Below, one piece after another: positions 41,970-52,862 of a stretch of 64,000 nt of DNA. The notes under the pieces were generated by a model. The model was not told where the DNA came from. It saw only the letters and a program-made list of their open reading frames with translations, and ran no database searches. Position numbers and translations under genes: made by a program. Position 1 is the first letter of the stretch, and every line of letters begins with the position of its first letter. Origin of the DNA: Paguma larvata. Lineage: Eukaryota > Chordata > Mammalia > Carnivora > Viverridae. The stretch lies in the NCBI GenBank assembly GCA_030068075.1, contig CM057841.1, forward strand, positions 38,171,030 through 38,235,029, in the 5' to 3' direction.

Positions 41970-42390
41970 AATTTTTTCTCAAGTGTGGGTTCTACAGTAT
42001 ATTTGATACTATTGGTATGTGATGTGTAAAAGACCATCTCACCAGTAGTGAGAGATGACTCTGGATAGATCAAGTGGACAGGGAAATGATTTATACGGAA
42101 TCTGCACATTTTCTTAAAATGAATGAAAATCCCACTGAAGCATTTATAAGTGGAACTAACATATGCTGTGCAAATGTTCAAAATGGTGAGTGAAGAACTA
42201 TGAGTAAAAAGGATAATCTAGGGTAACTTTCGGAGTGCTGGTGGTATTCTTCATGAAGCAGAGGATATGGAAGATTAGGTTTATAAGAACATAATGGTCT
42301 GTGTTAGAAAATGTGTACTGTATCTAAATACAAATAACATATTTGATGTGCGAGTGGACATGTGTTATCCTTATTTTTTGTTTTGCATTT
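41970..42390. other. No recognised gene
   Basis: 420 bp of AT-rich DNA. The 73-codon minus frame at 41960-42181 has no support. Confidence 0.4.
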
Positions 42391-42394
42391 ATTC

Positions 42395-42500
42395 TTCTCT
42401 AGTCACTCACTGCCTGTTTTGCGTCAGGGACAATGGAAGGCACTGAGAATGTGACTAGCAACTGCACAGATAAGCTTGCTGCCTTCTCTGATAGGTATGT
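42395..42500 (-). repeat. L2-like 3' fragment
   Basis: ACTGCCTGTTTTGCGTCAGG, GACAATGGAAGGCACTGAGA, then CTTGCTGCCTTCTCTGATAG loosely follow the complement of the L2 3' end (ctatgtgccaggcactgtgctaggcactggg .. tccctgccctcatggagc). Confidence 0.4.
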
Positions 42501-43795
42501 GGAACTGGTGGCAGGCTGTAGGGTATACCTCACAGAATTATTATGAGGATTAAACAAGTTTTCAGAAAACACAGAAAAGGAGAAAAATGAGCAGACAAAA
42601 TTACGATTCTAATCCTTATCCACTTCACCACTTCTGCCTCTTGTGCCTCAGTTGTGAGGGTTGAAGGAAAAGAAGGGTTCTGTTCGTGTCTCTTCCATCT
42701 TTGCAGGATGAGAATATAAAAACCCTGTGCACAACACAATGTTCACTTCTGTGCTAGTTAATTTTATCTTCAGCCTAAGTTAATAATACCTAAAGTGAGG
42801 TTTGTCAACTGACAAGGGTTCAAACCTTCCATTTTGGCTTAATAAATCTGTTAAGATATGACTGTCACATGTTGGGTGCCCCACGAAGTTGACAGTGAGA
42901 CACAAATTAAGACGAGGATGTATATTAGGGGGTGCTCTTGGGATTCCCACCTGCAGAAGATAAGGGAACACACAGAATTGGGCAGAGGCAAAAATTTAGC
43001 TCTGATGAAATCTCATTGAGGGCACCAGCTAACAAACGCTTCTTTAGCAGGATGGACTTTCAGAGTTGACTTTGACTAGAGGGGACAGGGACTTCCTATA
43101 TATGTGTTACTTGTTGGATCCAGGCTGCTTCAAGATGAGGTATGACCTCAAATAAGGAGGTAGAATAAGAGAGGTTTATCTAAAGAAATTCTGTGGTCTA
43201 GGGTACAGAAGAGAATTACCACTTGTTCAATACAGAGATAAACCATATGCTTTATCACATTCAATATTTGAGAAGAACATTGAGGTTTAGGCTTTACTAT
43301 CCTCTGTATATGAGCCAAGCAGGATAAGTAACTTGGTAAACCTGACACAGTTAGCATTCTATTCAGGGATTTTCTTTTTTCCAGAAACATCATCAGCATA
43401 TGCAAACTTACTCAAGCGATACCGGGACCCCATATTAGAGCCTCTTTCATCAACGAGGCTGCTGTGTGTAGCCATGCAGACTGAACTACACTATCCTGGG
43501 AAGAGCTTGTACACAGCCAAGACCTGGAGGGCAAGGCCAAGATGCAACTTGAAACTGGAATCTTGTGGAAACTTGGGCCATGCTATTTTGGAAATGAGCA
43601 TAAGGTGATCTCTGTTGTTCTCTGTCATTATTATTGTTGTTAATACTGTTGCTGCTACGCTGGTGCTGCTGCTGGTGGTGTTATTCTTTGTTTAGAATTT
43701 CTATAAATTCAGTGTATGCCTGGATAAAATGTACACTCTGCCTATTTCGACATGCTTTTTCACATTCAGTTTCTAGAGCTGTCAACTTCTCTGCA
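42501..43795. other. Unassigned; trinucleotide-rich stretch at 43627-43685
   Basis: About 1.3 kb. A possible old repeat near 42740-43110 (AACCTTCCATTTTGGCTTAA, ATGTTGGGTGCCCCACGAAG) cannot be named. At 43627-43685 degenerate ATT/GTT and GCT/GGT triplets form a trinucleotide-like tract; the frames over it (e.g. 43634-43819, leucine/tryptophan/cysteine runs) are artefacts. Confidence 0.4.
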
Positions 43796-43802
43796 TCTCT
43801 TT

Positions 43803-44015
43803 TTATTTATGTATTTTGAGAGATGGAGGGAGAGAGAGAGAGAGGGAGAGAGAGAGAGGGAGAGAGAATTCCAAGCAGACTTCTCACTGCCAGCGCAGAG
43901 CCCAACATGGGGCCAGAACTCACTAACCGTGAGATCATGACCTGAGTTGCCGACATCATGACCTGAGTCAAAATCAAGAGAAGGTCACTTAACCAACCAA
44001 GCCACCAGGTGCTCC
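43803..44015 (-). mobile_element. CAN-SINE with purine expansion and internal duplication
   Basis: Reverse-complement copy. The GAGA tract (43825-43868) is expanded. ATCATGACCTGAGT occurs twice, at 43934-43947 and 43955-43968. The end is degraded (AAGCCACCAGGTGCTCCC). Possible worn duplication TCTGCATCTCTTTT / TCTGTGTCTTTT. Confidence 0.88.
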
Positions 44016-44275
44016 CTCTTCTGTGTCTTTTAATTTAAGTTTCTCAGAGAAAATCTGATCAGGCCAGTTCATCCCAGGTTCAAAAGTTTTCTATCAGTCA
44101 ATCCCTGCCTTATACTTCTAGTCACCCACTCAGGGCAGGTGCTGAGGCCTGGGATCCTAGGCTGTAAAATAGACATGTGGGTGGGAATTCACTAGAAATA
44201 GCTCCAGAGGTTTGTACTAAGTAAAAATTAATATATACATATTAGTGGCAGTTAAAATTATTTAAACTTACTTCT

Positions 44276-44489
44276 TTTTTTTTAATGTGTTTATTTTATT
44301 TTTGAGAGACATAGAGACAGAGCGTGAGCAAGGGAAGGGCAGAGAGAGAGGGAGACACAGAATCTGAAGCAAGTTCCAGGCTCTGAGCCGTCAGCACAGA
44401 GCCCAACGCGGGGCTCTAACTCACATACCGTGAGATCATGACCTGAGCCGAAGTCGGCCGCTCGACTGACTGAGCCACCCAGGCGCCCC
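44276..44489 (-). mobile_element. CAN-SINE, well preserved
   Basis: Reverse-complement copy ending GAGCCACCCAGGCGCCCC with CpGs kept (GAGCGTGAGC, AACGCGGGGC, AGTCGGCCGC). Target duplication TAAACTTACTTCT (44263-44275) and TAAACTTATTTCT (44490-44502), one mismatch. Confidence 0.95.
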
Positions 44490-44712
44490 TAAACTTATTT
44501 CTAATATAGATACACTCCATATATTCAGTTAGTTATATAAATAGGATGTCAAGTTTTAGAAGTGCATGATCAAAATGGCAATTATGAAAGTGTATATAAA
44601 ATGGTACATAGGCTTATCATGAATTTCAACATTGGTTATGCTTATAAGGATCTATAAAGGCTGTTTATTTTTTCTTCTTTCTTTTTTAGGGTATTTTAAA
44701 AAGGTTAAATGA

Positions 44713-44920
44713 GGGCACCTGGGTGGCTCAATCGGTTGAAGGTCCAATGCTTGATTTTGGCTCAGGTCATGATCCTAGCTAGGGTCATGGGATTGAGCCC
44801 TGCGTCAGGCTCTGTACTGGAGGTGGAGTCTGCTTAAGATTGCTTCTCTCTCTCTCCCTCTGCCCTTCCCCCACTTACACTCTCTCTCAAATAAAAAAAG
44901 AAAAGTAAATAAATAAAATT
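44713..44920 (+). mobile_element. Older CAN-SINE (dog-type body)
   Basis: Head GGGCACCTGGGTGGCTCAAT, then CAATGCTTGATTTTGGCTCA, ATCCTAGCTAGGGTCATGGG and GGTGGAGTCTGCTTAAGATT. The body has CTTGATTTTGGCTC and GAGTCTGCTTAAGATT in place of GAGCCTGGAGCCTGCTTC, matching the older or canid-like consensus. The repeat TTAAATGA at 44705-44712 and 44921-44928 flanks it. Confidence 0.88.
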
Positions 44921-45041
44921 TTAAATGATTTTAATTATCAGGCAATTATAACTATACTGGGGATGAGGGGCAACAGTTACATACATTTTATATTATGCAT
45001 ATTATTATATTTTACAGTATTTATTACATTTTTATATTTTA

Positions 45042-45250
45042 TTAATTTTTTTTAATGTTAATTTATTTCGGAGAAAGAGACAGAGCATGAGCGGGGCAGG
45101 GGCAGAGAGAGAGGGAGACACAGAATCTGAAGCAGGCTCTGGGCCTTGAGCGTCCGCACAGAGCCTGACTCTGGGCTCAAATCCACAAACCGTGAGATCA
45201 TGACCTGAGCTGAAGTGGGACACTTAACCAAGTGAGCCACTCAGGTGCCT
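45042..45250 (-). mobile_element. CAN-SINE
   Basis: Reverse-complement copy with GAAAGAGACAGAGCATGAGC, GTGAGATCATGACCTGAGCT and an end worn to GTGAGCCACTCAGGTGCC. Two minus frames of 60 and 63 codons inside it are SINE-derived. Confidence 0.92.
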
Positions 45251-45252
45251 GT

Positions 45253-46228
45253 ATTGTTACAGTTTTAAATATTTTTTTCACAATCTCTTTTGTTCTATAT
45301 TCCTATGACATTAAATACAACACTCATACCAATGCTAAAATTTTAGTTTCATAATATTAAATATAAGCAAACATATACATAATATCTACGATTAAAGATG
45401 ATTTGCAACTTTTGAACTAATAAATTAACCAAGTCATCACTTTTCAGTATTTACAGCAGTTAGCAAAAATGTATATATTTATTTGATATGGACTAACTTG
45501 CTGTAAGTTTATATACTCAGAGGAATTCTCATCAGAAGCTAAACTCTCTGAAAGCATTTGTTGTTTTGTTTAATCTTGGAAGGGGGAAAAATACATCTTT
45601 ACAGTGACAAGGAGCAGCCGAGGGCTCTATGACTTTTCAGTGTCCAGTGTTACCATGCGTCATATTCACCAGGCTCCCAGAAAAGTGCAAAGTGAAGCTC
45701 AAATTACTCTTGTCACCACCACTACCATCATCTCAAAGTTACAGAATGTGCTTAATCATGGGGCCTGATAAATTCTACTTTGAAACATTGAATTCAATTC
45801 ACATAATCTCTATAAGGTCATATAAAATATTTCTTATATTCTTTACAAATTTTTTATAGGAAATTCCCTTTTGGCGATTTATTTTCAAGAAGTGCTAGAA
45901 TTTATGACAATTTCTTGGAAATGCTCTCAAATCATAAAAATAATATAATCAAGAGTTAACTTTACTGGGTATGGGAATTCAGTTGGAAATATTTTTACAC
46001 AGCACAATGGAGGCATGATTACATTGCAATCATTAAGTCTGATACTAACCAAAACTCTAGTGTTTGCATGTGACTTATTTCATTTTATGGAAAGTTCTCA
46101 GAGCTAGATACATTAACATATTTGCCATTAATTTGCCACTCAGAGGTCCCTTTTGCCTTGAAAGTAATGTACTTTAGTTATGGTAAGTACTCTGATATTA
46201 TTTTACCAAAAAATTATTCCCTATTTTT
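45253..46228. other. No recognised gene
   Basis: About 975 bp, AT-rich. The 76-codon frame at 45629-45859 begins in a region of mixed composition but shows no recognisable domain. No repeat I can name. Confidence 0.4.
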
Positions 46229-46230
46229 TA

Positions 46231-46447
46231 TTGTTTTTAATTTTTATTTTTAATGCTTATTTAGTTTTGAGAGCAACAGAGAGCAAGTAGGCGAGAGGGA
46301 GAGAGAGAGGGAGACACAATCCAAAGCAGGCTCCAGGTTCTGAGCTGTCAGCACAGAGCCCAAAGTGGGGTTTGAACCCACAAACTGTGAGATCATGACC
46401 TGAGCCAAAGCTGGATGCTTAACCAACTGAGTCACCCAGGCGCCCCT
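46231..46447 (-). mobile_element. CAN-SINE
   Basis: Reverse-complement copy ending TGAGTCACCCAGGCGCCCC, with a short purine tract (GCAACAGAGAGCAAGTAGGC). Flanks TTCCCTATTTTTTAT and CTCCCTTGTATTTTA may be a worn target duplication. Confidence 0.92.
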
Positions 46448-47415
46448 ACTCCCTTGTATTTTACCTGTTGTCTCTTATGGTGAGATTCTTAATGGTTGAG
46501 AAATTTTAATGAAGAAAGAATATAACCAATGTATAAATTACAACATTCACTGCTTTTTCTTTTTGTTCTACTTTGTGAAACATAGGTTCATTGTATCTTC
46601 CAATACTCAAAATTTACATTTTGATAATTTCATTAATTTCCATTTTTCTATTTTTCCCTATTTTCTATTATCTCCATAAGCCATTTCCTATTTTCTCTAT
46701 ATTTCCTTTTTTTTGTTGTTGTTACATTGGTGACTTTAATTTTAAAGGATTTTCTCAAATGTCCAGTGATGATTTGCTGTTCAGTCCTCTTAAAAGTGAG
46801 ACACTAGAGAGTTGATACCAAGACAGAGCTTTATAGCTGGCAGGTTTCATTGTCAGTGTATTTAAAGTGTGCAACCGGCCCTGGAGACCTAATTTTCCAT
46901 AACACTTGCAAACTTTCCTCCTATTTTTAGCCCCATCTTTAAGAGGTGTTATGTGATTTTAATTGCAGAGACTTTCTAGGTGTCTTTTGTTTGTTGGATA
47001 AACTTCCTTGCTTACTGTATTAGTCCAGATCTACTATGAAGCAGACACCAACATGAAATTAAACATGCAAAGATCTTAGGGGAAAGACCTGTGTGAGACC
47101 AAACAGAAAGAGAATTGGGACGGCTTAGGCAGACAGCAGACCAAGCAGAATTCTGTCCCTGAGTGAAGAGGAAAGCAAGAGAGAGTTGGATGGAAGCATC
47201 CTAGATTGTTATGCATCCTAAAAAAAGGTTTGGCAAGAAATCACGGTATCCTTGAGCCAAAATGAACTGTCAGAGGAGTTCTGTTTTTCCCCAAAATGGA
47301 CCTGCCATTTTTAAAATAGAAATAAAAAACTTTTATAAAAAAATAAAAATATGCCCAATCGTCTCCCTAGTGACATGCGAGAATTAGCCCTTCTTTCTAA
47401 TACCTGCTTCAAGAC
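46448..47415. other. No recognised gene
   Basis: About 970 bp. The 74-codon frame at 46591-46815 is isoleucine/phenylalanine-rich from T-rich DNA. ACTGTATTAGTCCAGATCTA near 47015 could be an LTR- or DNA-transposon-like start but is too isolated to call. Confidence 0.4.
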
Positions 47416-47419
47416 AAAG

Positions 47420-47960
47420 TCTTACTGATAAAGCCTGTAAGAATTCTTTATTCCAGGCAGCTGTAAGCAAACAGGCAATCATGTGATACTATTTCCACAT
47501 TGCTGCTAAGGAGAGCTACTTCCCCCACCCCCTTTTATTTAGCATGGGCAGGAAAAAAATATCAAACAATCTGTTAATGAGCATTTGGTGAAGTGTAATG
47601 AATACAGCCTAATTCACTAATTGAGGCTCATTCCACAACTCTCCACTAATAAGCATCTTAATGTGCTTAACTGCAAGTGTCCAAAATAGTTATTGAGATG
47701 TGTGGAAATATCCCATTCTGTATGTGAAAATTTTGATAATGCTGCAGTTTGATTAATTGAGAGAAAATGTATCACTAACAAAGAAGAAAATATAAACGCA
47801 GGAATATCATACAATTACATCTTCTAAAAAGAACTAAGTGGCAAATAACACTATCAAAATAAGTAAAGCATTATTTGAAATAACTTGCTGCAGTGTGACA
47901 CTGATTTCGGTTTCTATGTGATGCCAAGCAAAACTGACATTGAGAAGTTTTTTAATTAGC
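47420..47960. other. Repeat-free block with TAAT-type sites
   Basis: No repeat recognised over about 540 bp. TAAT cores cluster: GTTAATGAGC (about 47573), CCTAATTCACTAATTGAGGC (47608-47627), CACTAATAAGC (about 47643) and TTTGATTAATTGAG (about 47748). Short frames show no domain. Candidate conserved non-coding element only by composition. Confidence 0.35.
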
Positions 47961-49435
47961 TTGTTTAAGGAATATAATAAGTATATTATATTAGTCAGTA
48001 GTTTATCAATTATAGGAAGCAAAAAAGAAAAATGCACTTTCTGGTTTCAAACAAACTTAGTTTCTTTGCTTCGAAATTTATTTATTAAAGTTAAAATGGG
48101 CTTGTATCATTCATTATACCAAAAACCAATTTCTGTCTCTGTGTTTGTTACTTTCCTTCCAAACCACTGCCCTTCTTTTGTGGTTTTCATTCTCAAGAAA
48201 ATAAGAACAACATCTCAGAGTGATGCCCCACTACCGCTCCCTTGAGAGCCATGCTTAGATCCTTCCAGGTTTGGCAGGAAAAAGTAGGATTTTTTTCGTG
48301 GTTCCAGAAAGAATTCTGTGGTTACCTTTGATGATCTTTGCTTAGCTGTGATTGGGTAATTCCTTAACGAATCATTAGGAACACGGGATGCAATTCTCTG
48401 ATTGCACCGACCTCGGTCACATGACCACCTCTCCAGCTGTGTGTAGATTCATCACAAATTACAGGACTGAGGCTGGATGGCTCCAATAAGTGTGCATGGC
48501 TACTGGACAAGCATAAATAAGGGACATCAGTTATAACCGATAAACAAGAAATTTGAGCTTTTAATCTTCCGCTTAGACAAACTGTACTTAGATAATCATT
48601 ACATTCTCGTTTCAAAGCAAAGGTTAAATTTTGAGGAGGCTAAATGTTGAGTCATGTGGTATGGCTAAAAAATATCCCTGGAGTAGTCAGAATTCCTTTA
48701 GTTCATCCAGCTATGCTACTTTGAGAAATTAAGTGGGACATTTTCCCTAGATTATGTCGTACAGCTTTTCCCAACTAAAAACTGCAAGTAATATTTTCTT
48801 CCCAATCTATCTATAAAATACATCACGATGCTCTGAAGGAAAAATAGTTATATTAATGTAAATCACAGTGAGTTATAGTCTCTAAGAGGAACTGGAGTCA
48901 AGGACTCACCGCCCTTTGGTCATCGTGTTCTTACACATATTTGCATGGTTAGCCCAGGAGACTGCATTCCTAGATCTCTCTTTCTCTGGGTGTTTGGTCA
49001 AGATCTTCTTCAGGTACCTCTGCTGAGGCCTCCTGATTTATCAGTGGAAATCTTGAAGACATTTCCCTTCCCACCCCAACTTGAACTTAGTACTTTTCCC
49101 CTCTTAGCGCTCCCTCTTCCACCTTTTCCCAGCCTCTGAGTCCGTAACATTGTTGAAGCCTTGAGTCTGGGGCTACCTCAGTAGTGAGACAACTCCTATG
49201 TTTGTGTTGATTTCTGTGATCCTCTGTCTATGTGCTCTTTCACAGAAGGAAAGAGGACTGGGGGGAGCCAGCCCTGTCTCCAGTTTAGCCTTCTGTTTAT
49301 ACTACCACAGTAAGTGAGGAAAGGCTTGACTGTTACTCTCATTTTTTTTTGTCTTATTTGATCAACTACTCCAACATCTGGCAGCTCAGCTGAGCTTCTC
49401 TGTCTCTCTGCCTCTGTTTCTCTCTCTCCCTCTCT
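47961..49435. other. No recognised gene
   Basis: About 1.5 kb of single-copy-looking DNA. Frames at 47940-48245 (101 codons), 48364-48615, 48945-49139 and 49196-49444 have no recognisable domains. A pyrimidine run (CTCTCTCTCCCTCTCTCGCTC) lies at about 49420-49441. Confidence 0.4.
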
Positions 49436-49458
49436 CGCTCTCATATGCGTGCATGCTT

Positions 49459-49493
49459 ACGCGCGCGCGTGCGCGCGCACACACACACACACG
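49459..49493. repeat. Alternating (CG)n(CA)n tract, Z-DNA-prone
   Basis: ACGCGCGCGCGTGCGCGCGC followed directly by ACACACACACACAC forms about 35 bp of strict purine-pyrimidine alternation, half of it CG steps. This is the sequence type with the strongest tendency to adopt left-handed Z-DNA. It is very unusual in an otherwise CpG-poor window. Confidence 0.9.
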
Positions 49494-49499
49494 ACAGCT

Positions 49500-49970
49500 A
49501 GTACTTGGATAATTCATCATTTTAAGGGAAGAAACCTCCATGGAACGTGTATAAACATTCCATTACAGGATACAGATTTTTTATATGCTTATTCTCCTTA
49601 GTATTCTGTAACTTTTCCAATGGAATGGAACTTTGGGAAATCATGAGATCTTAATTTGAAACAGCAATTTCCTCATGACTTTCCAACAGAATCCCACATG
49701 TTTAACATGAAATGAAGAGTTCTGACTAAAGGCAAGTCTAAGCTAACTGTATTCCACAACATATTTTGGGTACACAGCGTATATGAAATACATGTAGTAA
49801 GTTTTAGGCAAAATCCCAACCCTGACAAATGACAAGTTTGATGAGAGTTTGGAGATCAAATGAAATGACAACATAAGACATAAGCAAATCATGACGCCTT
49901 AAGGAATTGCTATAACTGGGGTGCACATTTGGTCCCAACTTTCTTGGTAGCCCTAATGAAACTGTAAATA
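49500..49970. other. No recognised gene
   Basis: 470 bp of AT-rich DNA without a named repeat or supported frame. Confidence 0.4.
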
Positions 49971-49982
49971 AGGTTGATTACA

Positions 49983-50189
49983 GGGGCTCCTGGGTAGTTC
50001 AATCAGTTAAGCATCCAACCTCGGCTCAGGCTATGATCTTAGTCCATGGGTTAGAGCCCCACGTTGAACTCAGAGCCTGGAGCCTGCTTTGGATTCTATG
50101 TTACCCTCTCTTTGTGCCTCTTCCCTGCTGATACTCTATCTTCCTCTCTCTTTCAAAAATAAATAAACACAAAAATTTTTTTTAAAAAG
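49983..50189 (+). mobile_element. CAN-SINE with internal deletion
   Basis: Head GGGGCTCCTGGGTAGTTCAA. The TCTGTGCTGACAGCT segment is missing (CACGTTGAACTCAGAGCCTG). Target duplication AGGTTGATTACA (49971-49982) and AGATTGATTACA (50190-50201), one mismatch. Confidence 0.93.
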
Positions 50190-50201
50190 AGATTGATTAC
50201 A

Positions 50202-51000
50202 TAGCTCTCCTTTTGCACAGACAGAACATGTGTTCAATGTTCAGGGAAAGCCTGGCATTTCTCAGAACTGCTCCCTTAAATAAGGTTTTCACATGGTGCC
50301 TGGTAAAGGAAGGAAGAGAGATGGGTATGCTTTACAAGGGGGAGAAGAATTTGGACACAAAAATAAAAGAGTGACCAAAAGCAAGCCATCAGGGTTTACG
50401 AGTGCCAACTCAGAAAGGGCCAACAAAATAACTTCAGAAATGTAAGCACTTTGATCCTTTGGCAATTGCCCACATTTGTAGGATTTTATCCCTAACTCTT
50501 CCCCCTCGTAAGTACATTCGTAAGTACATTCCTTAAGCCTCATGGGCAATAGGCTAATTTGTGCCACCACCAAGACAATGTGAATTGAGATGTTCTTTCC
50601 TCTACAGTCAGAAGGATGGAAAGGAAAACTTTAGAAATTTAATTATATAAGAGGAAAAGAAATCATTGTCAGGAAACTGACTTACAGTCAATATGGCACA
50701 TTCACACTTGTTCTCCTGAATAGCCCAAGTAAGCACCTGATTCTCTGGGCGGGGAAATATCGAGGACCAGCTGGGTCATGCTGTGACTTTATTTTCCTCA
50801 GTTTTACTTTCCTCATTGTTGAAATTAAGACTGGAAAATAACATCTCTATCAGCTCTAGAATTTGGTGATTGTATTGGTAAGCATTTCCTGAAGGTGTTT
50901 CTCTGGGCAATGTCACTGGGATAGACCCTGTAGATTTTGAGAGCCATCTCACTGCATTCCTGAGAGGGGAAGCAAGAAATACCTACAATTCCTAAAGGAG
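50202..51000. other. No recognised gene; tandem 11-bp scrap
   Basis: About 800 bp. GTAAGTACATTC occurs twice in succession (about 50508-50532). A weak MIR-like string (TTTCCTCAGTTTTACTTTCC) lies near 50792. The 94-codon minus frame at 50289-50573 has no recognisable domain. Confidence 0.4.
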
Positions 51001-51004
51001 GTAA

Positions 51005-51205
51005 GAGTAGCAACTATTGCTTATTAAACTCTTTATATGATCTGGCATGGTACTGTGTGCTTTCATCACTCATCCTGTTTTTATGGGTATACAACAGATG
51101 AAGAAACTACGGTTCAAGTGGTTAATAAACTTACTGAAGCCCTCAGGGAAAGAGAGATGTTTCAATCCTAGGTGCTGTGACCCTAGAGCTTGTATGCTAA
51201 ACCAA
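51005..51205 (-). repeat. MIR fragment
   Basis: GGCATGGTACTGTGTGCTTT, CAACAGATGAAGAAACTACG, AAACTTACTGAAGCCCTCAG, then ATCCTAGGTGCTGTGACCCT and GAGCTTGTATGCTA follow the complement of MIR (gccaggcactgt .. cagatgaggaaactgagg .. aacttgcccaagg .. gagcccgtgctct). Confidence 0.7.
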
Positions 51206-51223
51206 ACATTATTCTCCACTATG

Positions 51224-51402
51224 TAGTGGCTTTCAGACTTTAAATCCAGAAGCAGCAGCCTCAGCATGATCTGGGAATTTATTACAAATGCAAATTCTCG
51301 CCCCCAAATGCAGACCTGCTGAGTCAGTAATTCTAGCAATGTGATTTGGGAAGACTCTAGATCATTCTGATGTACACTGAAGTCTGAGAACCCCTTTTGT
51401 AC
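51224..51402 (-). mobile_element. MER5-group hAT-Charlie relic
   Basis: GTAGTGGCTTTCAGACTTTA, GCAGCAGCCTCAGCATGATC, TGGGAATTTATTACAAATGC, CAGACCTGCTGAGTCAGTAA and AGTCTGAGAACCCCTTTTGT preserve both worn terminal repeats and the body order of MER5A. Length about 179 bp. Strand relative to consensus is tentative. Confidence 0.85.
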
Positions 51403-52000
51403 AGCATTATTTCTTGGCTCTTAGCTGTGATGTCTTCACTTTCAGGAGTCCAGATGCCGGACAGACGATACATGGTCTCTAAAGAAAACTTCTCTCCATC
51501 TCAGAGCCTGCTTGTGGCTTGTTGGGAAAAATCCCACTTTGCCAATAAAAAATAATGATCTCTAACTGATATAATGACTCCTATCAATCATGTTAACAAC
51601 GTCAGCAAAAGGTTATCTAGGTAATTTATCTGTATCAACTGCTTCTCACGGTGACTCAGGCAGCGAGGAATGCAGTTGCAGATGTGAGATTAGAACAATT
51701 TGGAGGAGACTGATTACCCAGGGAACACAGCCATTCTCCCAGCTGAGTGAGGATGAAGAAGGAGGGTCATTTCTAGCAGGATGTGGCCTAGAACTTTTTG
51801 CAATGGAAAGAAGATACGTGAACTATCCTCTAGTACAATATACAACTATAACATCTAATAATAGTAGAGTGTGGGCTCCAAGTATTTCATTTATTCAACA
51901 AATAAAAATATACAAATATATGCATATCAGGGAACTTGAGTACCTCAAAGTGTGTATGTGACCGCACAAGTGCCAGTCTGTGGTAAGAGCATACACTCAG
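51403..52000. other. No supported gene; longest non-repeat open frame region
   Basis: A 123-codon plus frame (51590-51961) is the longest frame here that is not obviously repeat-derived. It has no recognisable domain, signal peptide or membrane segment, its C-terminal third is lysine/tyrosine/isoleucine-rich from AT-rich DNA, and no splice or polyadenylation context is convincing. Confidence 0.35.
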
Positions 52001-52012
52001 AACAAGAGTAGA

Positions 52013-52221
52013 GGACGCCTGGGTAGCGCAGTTGGTTATGCTTCCGACTTTGACTCAGGTCATGGTGTCCAGGTTTGTGAGTTAGAGCCCCGCGTCGGGA
52101 CCTGTGCTGTCAGTGCAGAGCCAGCTTTGGATCCTCTGTCCTCCTCTCTGTCTGCACCTCCCATGCTCTCACTCTCTCTCTTAAAAATAAATAAACTTTA
52201 AAAAGAAAATTTAATAAAATG
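52013..52221 (+). mobile_element. CAN-SINE
   Basis: Head GGACGCCTGGGTAGCGCAGT, core CATGGTGTCCAGGTTTGTGA. Target duplication AACAAGAGTAGA (52001-52012) and AACAGGAGTAGA (52222-52233), one mismatch. Tail AAAAATAAATAAACTTTAAA plus an extra AAAGAAAATTTAATAAAATG. Confidence 0.94.
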
Positions 52222-52339
52222 AACAGGAGTAGAATTCCAACCTCACAATGCTTACCTTACCAACATGTTGTGGTATGGTAGAAAGTTGAGAGACTATACC
52301 AGAATTTGAACTTAAAATTTTCAGTTATTCTTATGTGAT

Positions 52340-52465
52340 CAAGGAGGAATTATAAACCTTTCATGATTGCTGTTTCTTCATCTAGAAAATTAGGGTTGTA
52401 GTGTCTCCGTCACTGAGGTGCTATGATTATGCAAAGCATTTGTACAGCATAGATGTCAAATTTGC
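52340..52465 (+). repeat. MIR fragment
   Basis: GTTTCTTCATCTAGAAAATT, AGGGTTGTAGTGTCTCCGTC and GATTATGCAAAGCATTTGTA weakly follow MIR (gtttcctcatctgtaaaatggg .. gtacctacctca .. tgtaaagcgctta). Confidence 0.5.
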
Positions 52466-52550
52466 TCTCATTTTCTTGTACAGTTTCTTCTTCTAGCCAC
52501 TAAGATGAACTGAGTACCTCTATAATTTGGTCATTAAGATGTATAGCCTT

Positions 52551-52754
52551 GGGGTGCCTGGGTTGCTTCTGTTAAGTGTCCCACTCACGATTTCAGCTCA
52601 GGGTTGTGAGACTATGGGCCCTGCCTCAGGGTCCATGCTGGGTATAGAGCCTACTTTAGGTCCTCTTCCCCTCTCCCATACCTCTCTATTTTATCTCCCT
52701 CAAAAGAAAAAATTTTTTAAAGTAAAAAAAACAAAAAACAAAACACAATGAATC
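52551..52754 (+). mobile_element. Older CAN-SINE (dog-type body)
   Basis: Head GGGGTGCCTGGGTTGCTTCT, ACGATTTCAGCTCAGGGTTG, CATGCTGGGTATAGAGCCTA. The ATGATCTC block is missing and the pyrimidine tract is short. ATAGCCTT at 52543-52550 and 52755-52762 flanks it. Confidence 0.8.
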
Positions 52755-52862
52755 ATAGCCTTAAATCTGAGTTAAATGTAAGACCCAAAGATTTCAAGTA
52801 TACATACTGTTTATGCATAGTGGTGCTAGATATACAGAGAAATCCATGTTTTTCTCTTCAGC

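Noticed and set aside
43627..43685. CRISPR-like or coding triplet repeat
   Set aside because: Degenerate trinucleotide-rich DNA without regular spacers; the frame through it has no homology I recognise.
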